Both the position numbers and the translations under genes were made by a program. A stretch of 64,000 bases of DNA from Cymodocea nodosa. Its lineage: Eukaryota > Streptophyta > Magnoliopsida > Alismatales > Cymodoceaceae. The stretch's first letter is position 1; each line of letters begins with the position of its first letter. The stretch covers positions 9,382,001-9,446,000 of the forward strand of contig CM072335.1 in the NCBI GenBank assembly GCA_036874045.1. Reading direction: 5' to 3'. The notes beneath the pieces were generated by a model. It saw only the letters and a list, made by a program, of their open reading frames with translations. It did not search any database and was not told the DNA's origin. Positions 36,400 through 47,513 of this stretch are shown piece after piece.

Positions 36400-39300
36400 T
36401 TTGAAAATGAGTTGAAATAATTGGATCTTCAATGACAAACCTTAAATAATCTAATTTAACATGTTTCTTGTGTCAATTATCATAGTTTTGGATCTTTCTG
36501 TAATGTTGAATTTAATATCGAGTGTGGGACCATCCAACACAAAAGCACTAGATCTCATCTGAACTCCAAAGTTAAATGTGTTTGGGAGAGAGTAGTACTA
36601 AGATGGGTGACCTCTTGGGAAGTCCTTGTGTTGCACTCATTTTTGCATCATGGTAGGGTGGCCTTTTTGTAAATCAAACGCTCACTAAGAGACGACTCTA
36701 TTATTGATAATGGTTTCCAAAATTAATGTCAAATATTGAATGACATCAGGATCAAAATGTTCCACTATAATGGTGGTTGATATCGAAATGGTTGTATTCT
36801 ATTACTACAATTTTGTAACAACTTAACTTACAACAATTAGAGTACCAGGAAATGAGAAACGTTTAATATCCGTTGTGTCGTGATGTTATTTTAAGAGAGT
36901 TGTAATCGTTGCAAATGAGTTGAAATAATTGTATCTTCATTGACAAACCTTAAATAATCTAATTCAACAACTTTCTAGTGTGAATTATCAATGTTTTCGA
37001 TCTTTCTGTAATGATAAATTAAGAAATGCGTGTGGGACCATACCAACACAAAGGCATTGGATCTCACCAGAACTCCAAAATTAAATGTGTTTGGGCGAGA
37101 GTAGTACTAAGATGGGTGACCTCTTGGAAAGTCCTTGTGTTGCACTCGTTTTTGCATCATGCTAGGATGGTCTTTTTGTAAATCAAACACACATTAAGAG
37201 ACGACCCTATTATTGATAATGGTTTCCAAAATTAATGTCAAATATTAAATGACATGATGATCAAAATGTGCCATTATAACGTTGGTTGATATCGAAAGGG
37301 TCGTATTCTGTTACTAAAATTTTGTTACTTCTTAACTTCCAACAATTAGGGTACCATGAAATGCGAAACATTTAATATCCGTTGTGTCGTGATGCTTTTT
37401 TAAAAGAGTTGTAATCTTTGAAAATGAGTTGAAATAATTGGATCTTCATTGACAAACCTTACATAATCTAATTCAACAAGTTTCTAGTGTCAATTATCAT
37501 AGTTTTCGATCTTTCTGTAATGATGAATTTCATATTGTGTGTGCGACCATACCAACACAAAAGCACTGGATCTCATTAGAACTTCAAAGTTAAATGTGTT
37601 TGGGCGAGAGTAGTACTAAGATGGGTGACCTCTTGGGAAGTCCTCGTGTTGCACTCCTTTATGCATCATGGTAGGATGGTCTTTTTGTAAATCAAACACA
37701 CACTAGGAGACGACCCTATTATTGATAATGGTTTCCAAAATTAATGTCAAATATTATATGACATCATGATCAAAATGTGCCATTATAACGTTGGTTGATA
37801 TCGAAAGAGTCGTATTCTCTTACTAAAATTTTGTAACTTCTTAACTTCCAACAATTAGGGTACCAGGAAATGAGAAACCTTTAATATCTGTTGTGTCGTG
37901 ATGTTTTTTTAAAAGGGTTGTATTCTTTGAAAATGAGTTGAAATAATTGGATCTTAAGTGACAAACCTTAAATAATCTAATTCAACAAGTTTCTAGTGTC
38001 AATTATCATAGTTTTCGATCTTTCTGTAGTGATGAAAAAAATATTGTGTGTGCGACCATACCAACACAAAAGCACTGGATCTTATCAGAACCCCAAAGTA
38101 AAATGTGTTTGGGCGAGAGTAGTACTAGGATGGGTGACCTCTTGGAAAGTCCTTGTGTTGCACTCCTTTTTGCATCATGCTAGGATGGTCTTTTTGTAAA
38201 TCAAACACACATTAAGAGACGACCCTATTATTGATAATGGTTTCCAAAATTAATGTCAAATATTGAATGACATGATGATCAAAATGTGCCATTATAACGT
38301 TGGTTGATATCAAAAGGGTCGTATTCTATTACTAAAATTTTGTTACTTCTTAACTTCCAACAATTAGGGTACCATGAAATGCGAAACGTTTAATATCCGT
38401 TGTGTCGTGATGTTTTTTTAAAAGAGTTGTATTCTTTGAAAATGAGTTGAAATAATTGGATCTTCATTGACAAACCTCAAATAATCTAATTCAACAAGTT
38501 TCTAGTGTCAATTATCATAGTTTTCGATCTTTCTGTAATGATGAATTCAATATTGTGTGTGTGACCATACCAACACAAAAGCACTGGATCTCATGATAGG
38601 ATGGTCTTTTTGTAAATCAAAAACACACTAAGAGACGACCCTATTATTGATAATGGTTTCCAAAATTAATGCCATATATTGAATGACATAGTGATCAAAA
38701 TGTTCCATTATAATGGTGGTTAATATCGAAACGGTTGTTATCTATTACTAAAATTTTGTAACATCTTAACTTACAACAATTAGAGTACTAGGAAATGAGA
38801 AACGTTTAATATCCGTTGTGTCGTGATGTTATTTTAAGAGAGTTGTAATCATTGCAAATGAGTTGAAATAATTGGATCTTCATTTACAAACTTTAAATAA
38901 TCTAATTCAACAACTTTCTAGTGTGAATAATCAATGTTTTCGATCTTTCTGTAATGATAAATTTCAAAATGTGTGTGCGACCATACCAACACAAAAGCAC
39001 TGGATCTCATCAGAACTCCAAAGTTAAATGTGTTTGGGCGAGAGTTGTACTAAGGTGGGTGACCTTTTGGGAAGTCCTTGTGTTGCACTCCTTTTTGCAT
39101 CATGATAGGATGGTATTTTTGTAAATCAAACACACACTTAGAGACAACCCTATTATTGATAGTGGTTTCCAAAATTAATGTCAAATATTGAATGACATCA
39201 TGATCAAAATGTGCCATTATAACGTTGGTTGATATCGAAATGGTCGTATTCTCTTACTAAAATTTTGTAACTTCTTAACTTCCAACAATTAGGGTACCAT

Positions 39301-39868
39301 CAAATGCGAAACGTTTAATATCCGTCGTGTCGTGATGTTTTTTTAAAAGAGTTGTAATCTTTGAAAATGAGTTGAAATAATTGGATCTTCATTGAAAAAC
39401 CTTAAATAATCTAATTCAACAAGTTTCTAGTGTCAATTATCATAGTTTTCGATCTTTCAATAATGATGAATTTCATATTGTGTGTGCGACCATACCAACA
39501 CAAAAGCACTGGATCTCATCAGAACTCCAAAGTAAAATGTGTTTGGGCGAGAGTAGTACTAAGATGGGTGACCTCTTCGGAAGTTCTTGTGTCGCACTCC
39601 TTTTTGCATCATGGTAGGATGGTGTTTTTGTAAATCAAGCACACACTAAGAGACGACCCTATTATTGATAATGGTTTCAAAAATTAATGTCAAATATTGA
39701 ATGACATCATGATCAAAATGTGCCATTCTAACGTTGGTTGATATCGAAAGAGTCGTATTCTCTTACTAAAATTTTGTAGCTTCTTAACTTCCAACAATTA
39801 GGGTACCAGGAAATGAGAAACGTTTAATATCTGTTGTGTCGTGATGTTTTTTTAAAAGGGTTGTATTC
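36400..39868 (+). repeat. 3469-bp tandem duplication, copy 2
   Basis: 5S-like starts: 36522, 37030, 37539, 38048, 38557 (truncated), 38973, 39482, each exactly 3469 bp after its partner. Only scattered substitutions separate the two copies, for example GACGTCCC near 33735 against GACGACCC near 37204, and CATATTCTG against CATATTGTG before the third 5S. Confidence 0.9.
38557..38594 (+). pseudogene. 5S-like remnant (duplicate of 35088)
   Basis: Identical truncation after CTCAT, joined to GATAGGATGG. Confidence 0.82.
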
Positions 39869-42818
39869 TTTGAAAATGAGTTGAAATAATTGGATCTTAA
39901 TTGACAAACCTTAAATAATCTAATTCAACAAGTTTCTAGCGTCAATTATCATAGTTTTCGATCTTTCTGTAATGATTAATAAAATATTGTGTGTGCGACC
40001 ATACCAACACAAAAGCACTGGATCTTATCAGAACTCCAAAGTTAAATGTGTTAGGGCGAGAGTAGTACTAAGATGGGTGTTCTCTTGGGAAGCCCTTGTG
40101 TTGCACAACTTTTTGTATCATGGTAAGATGGTCTTTTTGTAAATCAAACACACACTAAGAGACGACCCTATTATTGATAATGGTTTCCAAAATTAATGTC
40201 ATATAATGAATGACATAATGATCAAAATGTTCCATTATAACGGTGGTTGATATCGAAAAGTTTGTATTCTATTACTAAAATTTTGTAACATCTTAACCTA
40301 CAACAATTAGAGTACCAGGAAATGAGAAACGTTTAATATCCGTTGTGTCGTGATGTTATTTTAAGAGAGTTGTAATCATTGCAAATGAGTTGAAATAATT
40401 GAATCTTCATTTACAAACTTTAAATAATCTAATTCAACTACTTTCTAGTGTGAATTGTCAATGTTTTCGATCTTTCTGTAATGATAAATTTAGAAATTTG
40501 TGTGGGACCATACCAACACAAAAGCATTGGATCTCACCAGAACTTCAAAGTTAAATGTGTTTGGGCGAGAGTAGTACTAAGATGGGTGACCTCTTGGAAA
40601 GTCCTTGTGTTGCACTCCTTTTTGCATCATGTTAGGATGGTCTTTTTGTAAATCAAACACACATTAAGAGACGACCCTTTGTTGATAATGGTTTCCAAAA
40701 TTAATGTCAAATATTGAATGACATGATGATCAAAATGTGCCATTATAACGTTGGTTGAAATCGAAAGGGTCGTATTCTCTTACTAAAATTTTGTTACTTC
40801 TTAACTTCCAACAATTAGGGTACCATGAAATGCGAAACGTTTAATATCCGTTGTGTCGTGATGTTTTTCTAAAAGAGTTGAAATCTTTGAAAATGAGTTG
40901 AAATAATTGGATCTTCATTGACAAACCTTAAATAATCTAATTCGACAAGTTTCTAGTGTCAATTATCATAGTTTTCGATCTTTCTGTCATGATGAATTTA
41001 ATATTGTGTGTGCGACCATACCAACACAAAAGCACTAGATCTCATCAGAACTGCAAAGTTAAATGTCTTTTGGCGAGAGTAGTACTAAGATGGGTGACCT
41101 CTTGGGAAGTCCTTGTGTTGCACTCCTTTTTGCATCGTGGTAGGATGGTCTTTTTGTAAATCAAACACACACTGAGAGACGACCCTATTATTGATAATGG
41201 TTTCCAAAATTAATGTCATATATCGAATGACATAATGATCAAAATGTTCAATTATAACGGTGGTTGATATCGAAAAGGTTGTATTCTATTACTAAAATTT
41301 TGTAACTTCTTAACTTACAACAATTAGAGTACTAGGAAATGAGAAACGTTTAATATCCGTTGTCTCGTGATGTTATTTTAAGAGAGTTGTAATCATTGCA
41401 AATGAGTTGAAATAATTGGATCTTCATTTACAAACTTTAAATAATCTAATTCAACAACTTTCTAGTGTGAATTATCAATATTTTCGATCTTTCTGTAATG
41501 ATAAATTTACAAATGTGTGTGTGTCCATACCAACACAAAAGCACTGGACGTCATCAAAACTCCAAAGTTAAATGTGTTTGGGCGAGAGTAGTACTAAGAT
41601 GGGTGACCTCTTGGAAAGCCCTTGTGTTGCACTCCTTTTTGAATCATGGTAGGATGGTCTTTTTGTAAATCAAACACACACAAATAGACGACCCTATTAT
41701 TGATAATGGTTTCCAAAATTAATGTCAAATATTGAATGACATCATGATCAAAATGTGCCATTATAACGTTGGTTGATATCAAAAGGGTCGTATTCTTTTA
41801 CTAAAATTTTGTAACTTCTGAATTTCCAACAATTAGGGTACCATGAAATGCGAAACGTTTAATATCCGTTGTGTCGTGATGTTTTTTTAAAAGAGTTGTA
41901 ATCTTTGAGAATGAGTTGAAATAATTGGATCTTCATTGACAAACCTTAAATAATCTAATTCAACAAGTTTCTAGTGTCAATTATCATAGTTTTCGATCTT
42001 TCTGTCATGATGAATTTAATATTGTGTGTGCGACCATACCAACACAAAAGCACTGGATCTCATAAAAACTCAAAAGTTAAATTTGTTTGGGCGAGAGTAG
42101 AACTAAGATGGGTGACCTCTTGGGAAGTCCTTGTGTCGCACTCCTTTTTGCATCATGGTAGGATGGTCTTTTTGTAAATCAAACACAAACTAAGAGACGA
42201 CCCTATTATTGATAATGGTTTCCAAAATTAATGTCAAATATTTAATGACATCATGATCAAAATGTGCCATTATAACGTTGGTTGATATCGAAAGGGTCGT
42301 ATTCTCTTACTAAAATTTTGTAACTTCTTAACTTCCAACAATTAGGGTACCAGGAAATGAGAAACGTTTAATATTCGTTGTGTCGTGATGTTCTTTTAAA
42401 AGAGTTGTATTCTTTGAAATTGAGTTGAAATAATTGGATCTTCATTGACAAACCTTAAATAATCTAATTCAACAAGTTTCCAGTGTCAATTATCATAGTT
42501 TTCGATCTTTTTGTAATGATGAATTGAATATTGTGTGCGCGACCATACCAACACAAAAGCACTGGATCTCAACAGAACTCCAAAGATAAATGTGTTTGGC
42601 CGAGAGTAGTACTAAGATGGGTGACCTCTTGGGAAGTCCTTGTGTTGCACTCCTTTTTGAATCATGGTAGGTTGGTCTTTTTGTAAATCAAACATTCACT
42701 AAGAGACGACCCTATTATTTATAATGGTTTCCAAAATTAATGTCATATATTGAGTGACATCATGATCAAAATGTTCCATTATAACGTTGGTTGATATCGA
42801 AAGGGTCATATTCTCTTA
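39869..42818 (+). repeat. Satellite block, mainly ACACAC-spacer monomers
   Basis: 5S-like starts: 39991, 40500, 41008, 41517, 42026, 42535, regularly 508-509 bp apart. No higher-order repeat recognised. The block ends at an abnormal join (42818) where TATTCTCTTA runs into CACAATAAGAGACG. Confidence 0.8.
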
Positions 42819-43600
42819 CACAATAAGAGACGACCCTATTATTGATATTGGTTTCCAAAATTAATGTCATATATAGAATGACATCATGATCAAAATGTTC
42901 CACTATAACGGTGGTTGATATCGAAACGGTTGTATTCTATTACTAAAATTTTGTAACATCTTAACTTACAACAATTAGAGTACCAGGAAATGAGAAACGT
43001 TTAATATCCGTTGTGTCGTGATGTTAATTTAAGAGAGTTGTAATCATTGCATATGAGTTGAAATAATTGGATCTTCATTTACAAACTTTAAATAATCTAA
43101 TTCAACAACTTTCTAGTGTGAATTATCAAAGTTTTTGATTTTTATGTAATGATAAATTTAGAAATATGTGTGCGACCATACCAACACAAAAGCACTCGAT
43201 TTCATCATAACTTTAAAGTTAAATGTGTTTGTGCGAGAGTACTACTAAGATGGGTGACCTCTTGGGAAGTCCTTGTGTTTCACTCCTTTTTGCATCATGG
43301 AAGGACGATATTTTTGTAAATCAAATACACACTAAGGGACGACCCTATTATTTATAATGGTTTTCAAAATTAATGTCATATATTGAATGACATCATGATG
43401 AAAATGTTCCATTATAACGGTGGTTGATATCGAAAGGGTTGTATTCTATTACTAAAATTTTGTAACATCTTAACTTACAACAATTAGAGTACTAGGAAAT
43501 GAGAAACGTTTAATATCCGTTGTGTCGTGATGTTATTTTAAGAGAGTTGTAATCATTGCAAATGAGTTGAAATAATTGGATCTTAATTTACAAACTTTAA
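42819..43600 (+). repeat. Diverged partial relative of the 3718-bp unit
   Basis: From 42819 the sequence matches the HOR interior 1527 bp (three monomers) further on, 44346 to about 45127, including the rare GATATTGG and CATATATAGAATGAC variants. It holds the 5S-like copy at 43168. The 633-bp step from 42535 reflects about 124 bp of repeated spacer created at the 42818 join. Confidence 0.75.
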
Positions 43601-44185
43601 ATAATCTAATTCAACAACTTTCTAGTGTGAATTATCATAGTTTTCTATCCTTATGTAATGATGAATTTGATATTGCGTGTGCGACCATACCAACACAAAA
43701 GCACTAGATCTCATCAAAACTGTAAAGTTAAATGTGTTTGGGCGAGAGTAGTACTAAGATGGGTGACCTGTTGGGAAGTCCTTGTGTTGCACTCCTTTTT
43801 GCATCATGGTAGGATGGTCTTTTTGTAAATCAAACACTCACTAAGAGACGACCCTATTATTGATAATGGTTTCCAAAATTAATGTCATATATTGAGTGAC
43901 ATCATGATCAAAATGTTCCATTATAACGTTGGTTGATATCGAAAGGGTCATATTCTCTTACTAAAATTTTGTAACTTCTTAACTTCCAACAATTAGGGTA
44001 CCATCAAATGCGAAACGTTTAATATCCGTTGTGTCGTGATGTTTTTTTAAAAGAGTTGTAATCTTTGAAAATGAGTTGAAATAATTGGATCTTCATTGAC
44101 AAACCTTAAATAATCTAAGTCAAAAAGTTTCTATTGTCAATAATCATATTGTTCGATCTTTATGTAATGATAAATTTAGAAATAC

Positions 44186-44305
44186 GTGTGCGACCATACC
44201 AACACAAAAGCACTAGATTTCATCAGAACTTCAAAGTTAAATGTGTTTGGGCGAGAGTAGTACAAAGTTGGGTGACCTCTTGGGAAGTCCTTGTGTTGCA
44301 CTCCT
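44186..44305 (+). pseudogene. 5S rRNA pseudogene, HOR position 1
   Basis: Carries GTACAAAGTTGGGTGAC in place of GTACTAAGATGGGTGAC, so the C-box edge is altered. Preceded by the HOR-specific CAATAATCATATTGTTCG. Counterparts start at 47903, 51621, 55339, 59057 and 62775. Confidence 0.85.
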
Positions 44306-44694
44306 TTTTGCATCATGGTAGGACGTTATTTTTGTAAATCAAATACACAATAAGAGACGACCCTATTATTGATATTGGTTTCCAAAATTAATGTCATATA
44401 TAGAATGACATCATGATCAAAATGTTCCATTATAACGGTGGTTGATATCGAAAGGGTTGTATTTTATTACTAAAATTTTGTAACATCTTAACTTTCAACA
44501 ATTAGAGTACCAGGAAATGAGAAACGTTTAATATCCGTTGTGTCGTGATGTTATTTTAAGAGAGTTGTAATCATTGCATATGAGTTGAAATAATTGGATC
44601 TTCATGTACAAACTTTAAATAATCTAATTCAACAACTTTCTAGTGTGAATTATCAATGTTTTCGATTTTTATGTAATGATAAATTTAGAAATAT

Positions 44695-44814
44695 GTGTGC
44701 GACCATACCAACACAAAAGCACTGGATTTCATCATAACTTTAAAGTTAAATGTGTTTGTGCGAGAGTACTACTAAGATGGGTGACCTCTTGGGAAGTCCA
44801 TGTGTTTCACTCCT
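44695..44814 (+). pseudogene. 5S rRNA pseudogene, HOR position 2
   Basis: Reads CATCATAACTTTAAAGTTAA and GTGTTTGTGCGAGAGTACTAC, so both the A-box surroundings and the intermediate element are changed, and GTGTTTCACTCC at the 3' end weakens helix I. Counterparts: 48412, 52130, 55848, 59566, 63284. Confidence 0.85.
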
Positions 44815-45202
44815 TTTTGCATCATGGTAGGACGATATTTTTGTAAATCAAATACACACTAAGGGACGACCCTATTATTGATAATGGTTTTCAAAATTAA
44901 TGTCATATATTGAATGACATCATGATCAAAATGTTCCATTATAACGGTGGTTTATATCGAAAGGGTTGTATTCTATTACTAAAATTTTGTAACATCTTAA
45001 CTTACAACAATTAGAGTACCAGGAAATGAGAAATGTTTAATATCCGTTGTGTCGTGATGTTATTTTAAGAGAGTTGTAATCATTGCAAATGAGTTGAAAT
45101 AATTGGATCTTAATTTACAAACTTTAAATAATCTAATTCAACAACTTTCTAGTGTGAATTGTCATAGTTTTCTATCTTTATGTATTATGAATTTAATAAT
45201 GT

Positions 45203-45322
45203 GTGTGCGACCATACTAACACAAAAGCACTGGATTTCATTAGAATTTCAAAGTTAAATGTGTTTGGGCGAGAGTAGTACTAAGATGGGTGACCTCTTGG
45301 GAAGTCCATGTGTTGAGCTCCT
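45203..45322 (+). pseudogene. 5S rRNA pseudogene, HOR position 3
   Basis: Reads CATTAGAATTTCAAAG and GTGTTGAGCTCC at its 3' end; the latter breaks the terminal helix. The spacer just upstream lacks one base in this unit only (GTATTATGAATT near 45185). Counterparts: 48921, 52639, 56357, 60075, 63793. Confidence 0.85.
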
Positions 45323-45711
45323 TTTTGCATCATGGTAGGATGGTCTTTTTGTAAATCAAACGCACACTAAGAGACGACCCTATTATTGATAATGGTTTCC
45401 AAAATTAATGTCATATATTGAATGACATCATGATCAAAATGTTCCATTATAACGGTGGTCGATATCGGAAGGGTTGTTTTCTATTACTAAAATTTTGTAA
45501 CATCTTAACTTACAACAATTAGAGTACCAAGAAATGAGAAACGTTTTATATCCGTTGTGTCGTGATGTTATTTTAAAAGAGTTGTAATCATTGCAAATGA
45601 GTTGAAATAATTGGATCTTCATTTACAAACTTTGAATAATCTAATTCAACAACTTTCTAGTGTGAATTATCATAGTTTTCTATCATTCTGTAATGATGAA
45701 TTTAATATTGT

Positions 45712-45831
45712 GTGTTCGACCATACCAACACAAACGCACTGGATCTCATCAAAACTCCAAAGTTAAATGTGTTTTGGCGAGAGTAGTACTAAGATGGGTG
45801 ACCTCTTAGGAAGTCCTTGTGTTGCACTCCT
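45712..45831 (+). pseudogene. 5S rRNA pseudogene, HOR position 4 (reference map for the monomer)
   Basis: Useful for orientation: A-box region about 45761-45775, C-box region about 45791-45808, both recognisable. The 5' end is GTGTTCGACC and ACAAACGCACTGG replaces ACAAAAGCACTGG. Upstream of +1 there is only GATGAATTTAATATT; no TATA box near -28, no GC near -12 and no C at -1. Counterparts: 49430, 53148, 56866, 60584. Confidence 0.85.
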
Positions 45832-45835
45832 TTTT
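45831..45835 (+). terminator. Retained pol III-type T-run after a 5S-like 3' end
   Basis: Five T residues begin at the last base of the 5S-like sequence, with a second run of five at 45855-45859. RNA polymerase III stops at runs of four or more T. The same TCCTTTTTGC arrangement is seen after most full-length copies, so this part of the ancestral gene is well kept. Whether it is ever used is unknown, since the upstream promoter is missing. Confidence 0.6.
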
Positions 45836-45917
45836 GCATCATGGTAGGATGGTCTTTTTGTAAATCAAACACACACTAAGAGACGACCCTATTATTGATA
45901 ATGGTTTCCAAAATTAA

Positions 45918-45936
45918 TGTCATATATTGAATGACA
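45918..45936 (+). other. Conserved spacer hairpin (representative)
   Basis: Perfect 6-bp inverted repeat TGTCAT...ATGACA with a 7-nt loop (ATATTGA). The corresponding place in other monomer families has different loops (ATTATTA near 4843, or AATATTG with a 5-bp stem in G-type monomers), yet the arms are kept in most copies I inspected. Confidence 0.55.
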
Positions 45937-46286
45937 TCATGATCAAAATGTTCCATTATAACGGTAGTTGATAGCGAAAGGGTTGTATTCTATTACTAAA
46001 ATTTTGTAACATCTTAACTTACGACAATTAGAATACCATGAAATGAGAAACGTTTAATATCCGTTGTGTCGTGATGTTATTTTAAGAGAGTTGTAATCAT
46101 TGCAAATGAGTTGAAATAATTGGATCTTCATTTGCAAACTTTAAATAATCTAATTCAACAACTTTCTAGTGTGAATTATCATAGTTTTCTATCCTTCTGT
46201 AATGATGAATTTGATATTGTGTGTGCGAATTATTGTGTGAATTATCAAAAATTTTGATCTTTCTGTAATGACAAATTTAGAAATGT

Positions 46287-46406
46287 GTGTGCGACCATAC
46301 CAACACAAAAACATTGGATCTCATCAGGACTCCAAAGTTAAATGTGTTTGGGCGAGAGTAGTACTAAGATGGGTGACCTCTTGGGAAGTCCTTGTGTTGC
46401 ACTCCT
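46287..46406 (+). pseudogene. 5S rRNA pseudogene, HOR position 5, with abortive 5S start upstream
   Basis: The 5S-like copy itself is near the array consensus. 66 bp upstream, at 46221, an extra start GTGTGCGA breaks off and the preceding spacer is repeated, giving a 575-bp step. Counterparts: 50005, 53723, 57441, 61159. Confidence 0.85.
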
Positions 46407-46795
46407 TTTTGCATCATGGTAGGATGGTCTTTTTGTAAATCAAACACACACTAAGAGACGACCCTATTATTGATATCAGTTTCCAAAATTAAAGTCAAAT
46501 GTTGAATGACAACATGATCAAAATGTGCCATTATAACGTTGGTTGATATCGAAAGGGTAGTATTCTCTTACTAAAATTTTGTAACATCTTAACTTACAAC
46601 AAATAGAGTACCATGAAATGAGAAACATTTAATATCCGTTGTGTCGTGATGTTTTTTTAAGAGAGTTGTAATCATTGCAAATGAGTTGAAATAAATGGAT
46701 CTTCATTTACAAACTTTAAATAATCTAATTCAACAAGTTTCTAGTGTGAATTATCATACTTTTCGATCTTTCTGTAATGACAAATTTAGAAATGT

Positions 46796-46910
46796 GTGTG
46801 CGACCATACCGACACCAAAGCACGGGATCTCATTAGAAGACCAAAGTTAAATGTGTTTGGGCGAGAGTAGTACTAAGATGGGTGACCTCTTGAGAAGTCT
46901 TTGTGTTGCA
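46796..46910 (+). pseudogene. 5S rRNA pseudogene, HOR position 6, without T-run
   Basis: The copy stops at GTGTTGCA and joins ATTCAACAAGTTTC, deleting the T-run and roughly 325 bp of spacer. It also has ACCGACACCAAAGCACGGG and AGAAGACCAAAG, changes repeated in all HOR units. Counterparts: 50514, 54232, 57950, 61668. Confidence 0.83.
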
Positions 46911-46978
46911 ATTCAACAAGTTTCTAGAGTGAATTATCATAGTTTTCGATCTTTATGAAATGACAAATTTAGAAATGA

Positions 46979-47015
46979 GTGTGCGACCATACCAACACAA
47001 AGGCACTGGCTCTCT
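46979..47015 (+). pseudogene. 5S-like remnant, HOR position 7
   Basis: Only about the first 37 nt remain (to GGCACTGGCTCTC); then TTGGTAGGATGG from the 3' flank follows. All internal promoter elements are gone. It is similar in kind to 35088 but with a different breakpoint, so it arose independently. Counterparts: 50697, 54415, 58133, 61851. Confidence 0.82.
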
Positions 47016-47393
47016 TGGTAGGATGGCCTTTTGTAAATCAAACACTCACTAAGAGACGACCCTATTATTGATAATGGTTTCCAAAATTAATGTCAAGTAT
47101 TGAATGACATCATGATCAAAATGAGCCATTATAATGTTGGTTGATATCGAAAGGGTTGTATTCTATTACTAAAATTTTGTAACATCTTAACTTACGACAA
47201 TTAGAATACCATGAAATGAGAAATGTTTAATATCCGTTGTGTCGTGATGTTATTTTAAGAGAGTTGTAATCATTGCAAATGAGTTGAAATAATTGGATCT
47301 TCATTTGCAAACTTTAAATAATCTAATTCAACAACTTTCTAGTGTGAATTATCATAGTTTTCTATCCTTCTGTAATGATGAATTTGATATTGT

Positions 47394-47513
47394 GTGTGCG
47401 ACCATACCAACACAAAAGCACTAGATCTCATCAAAACTCTAAAGTTAAATGTGTTTGGGTGAGAGTAGTACTAAGATGGGTGACCTCTTGGGAAGTCCTT
47501 GTGTTGCACTCCT
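47394..47513 (+). pseudogene. 5S rRNA pseudogene, HOR position 8
   Basis: Full-length copy with CATCAAAACTCTAAAGTTAA and GGGTGAGAG; the latter loses the CpG in GGGCGAG that most copies keep. A slightly more diverged relative at 43677 marks the left limit of the HOR domain. Counterparts: 51112, 54830, 58548, 62266. Confidence 0.85.
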
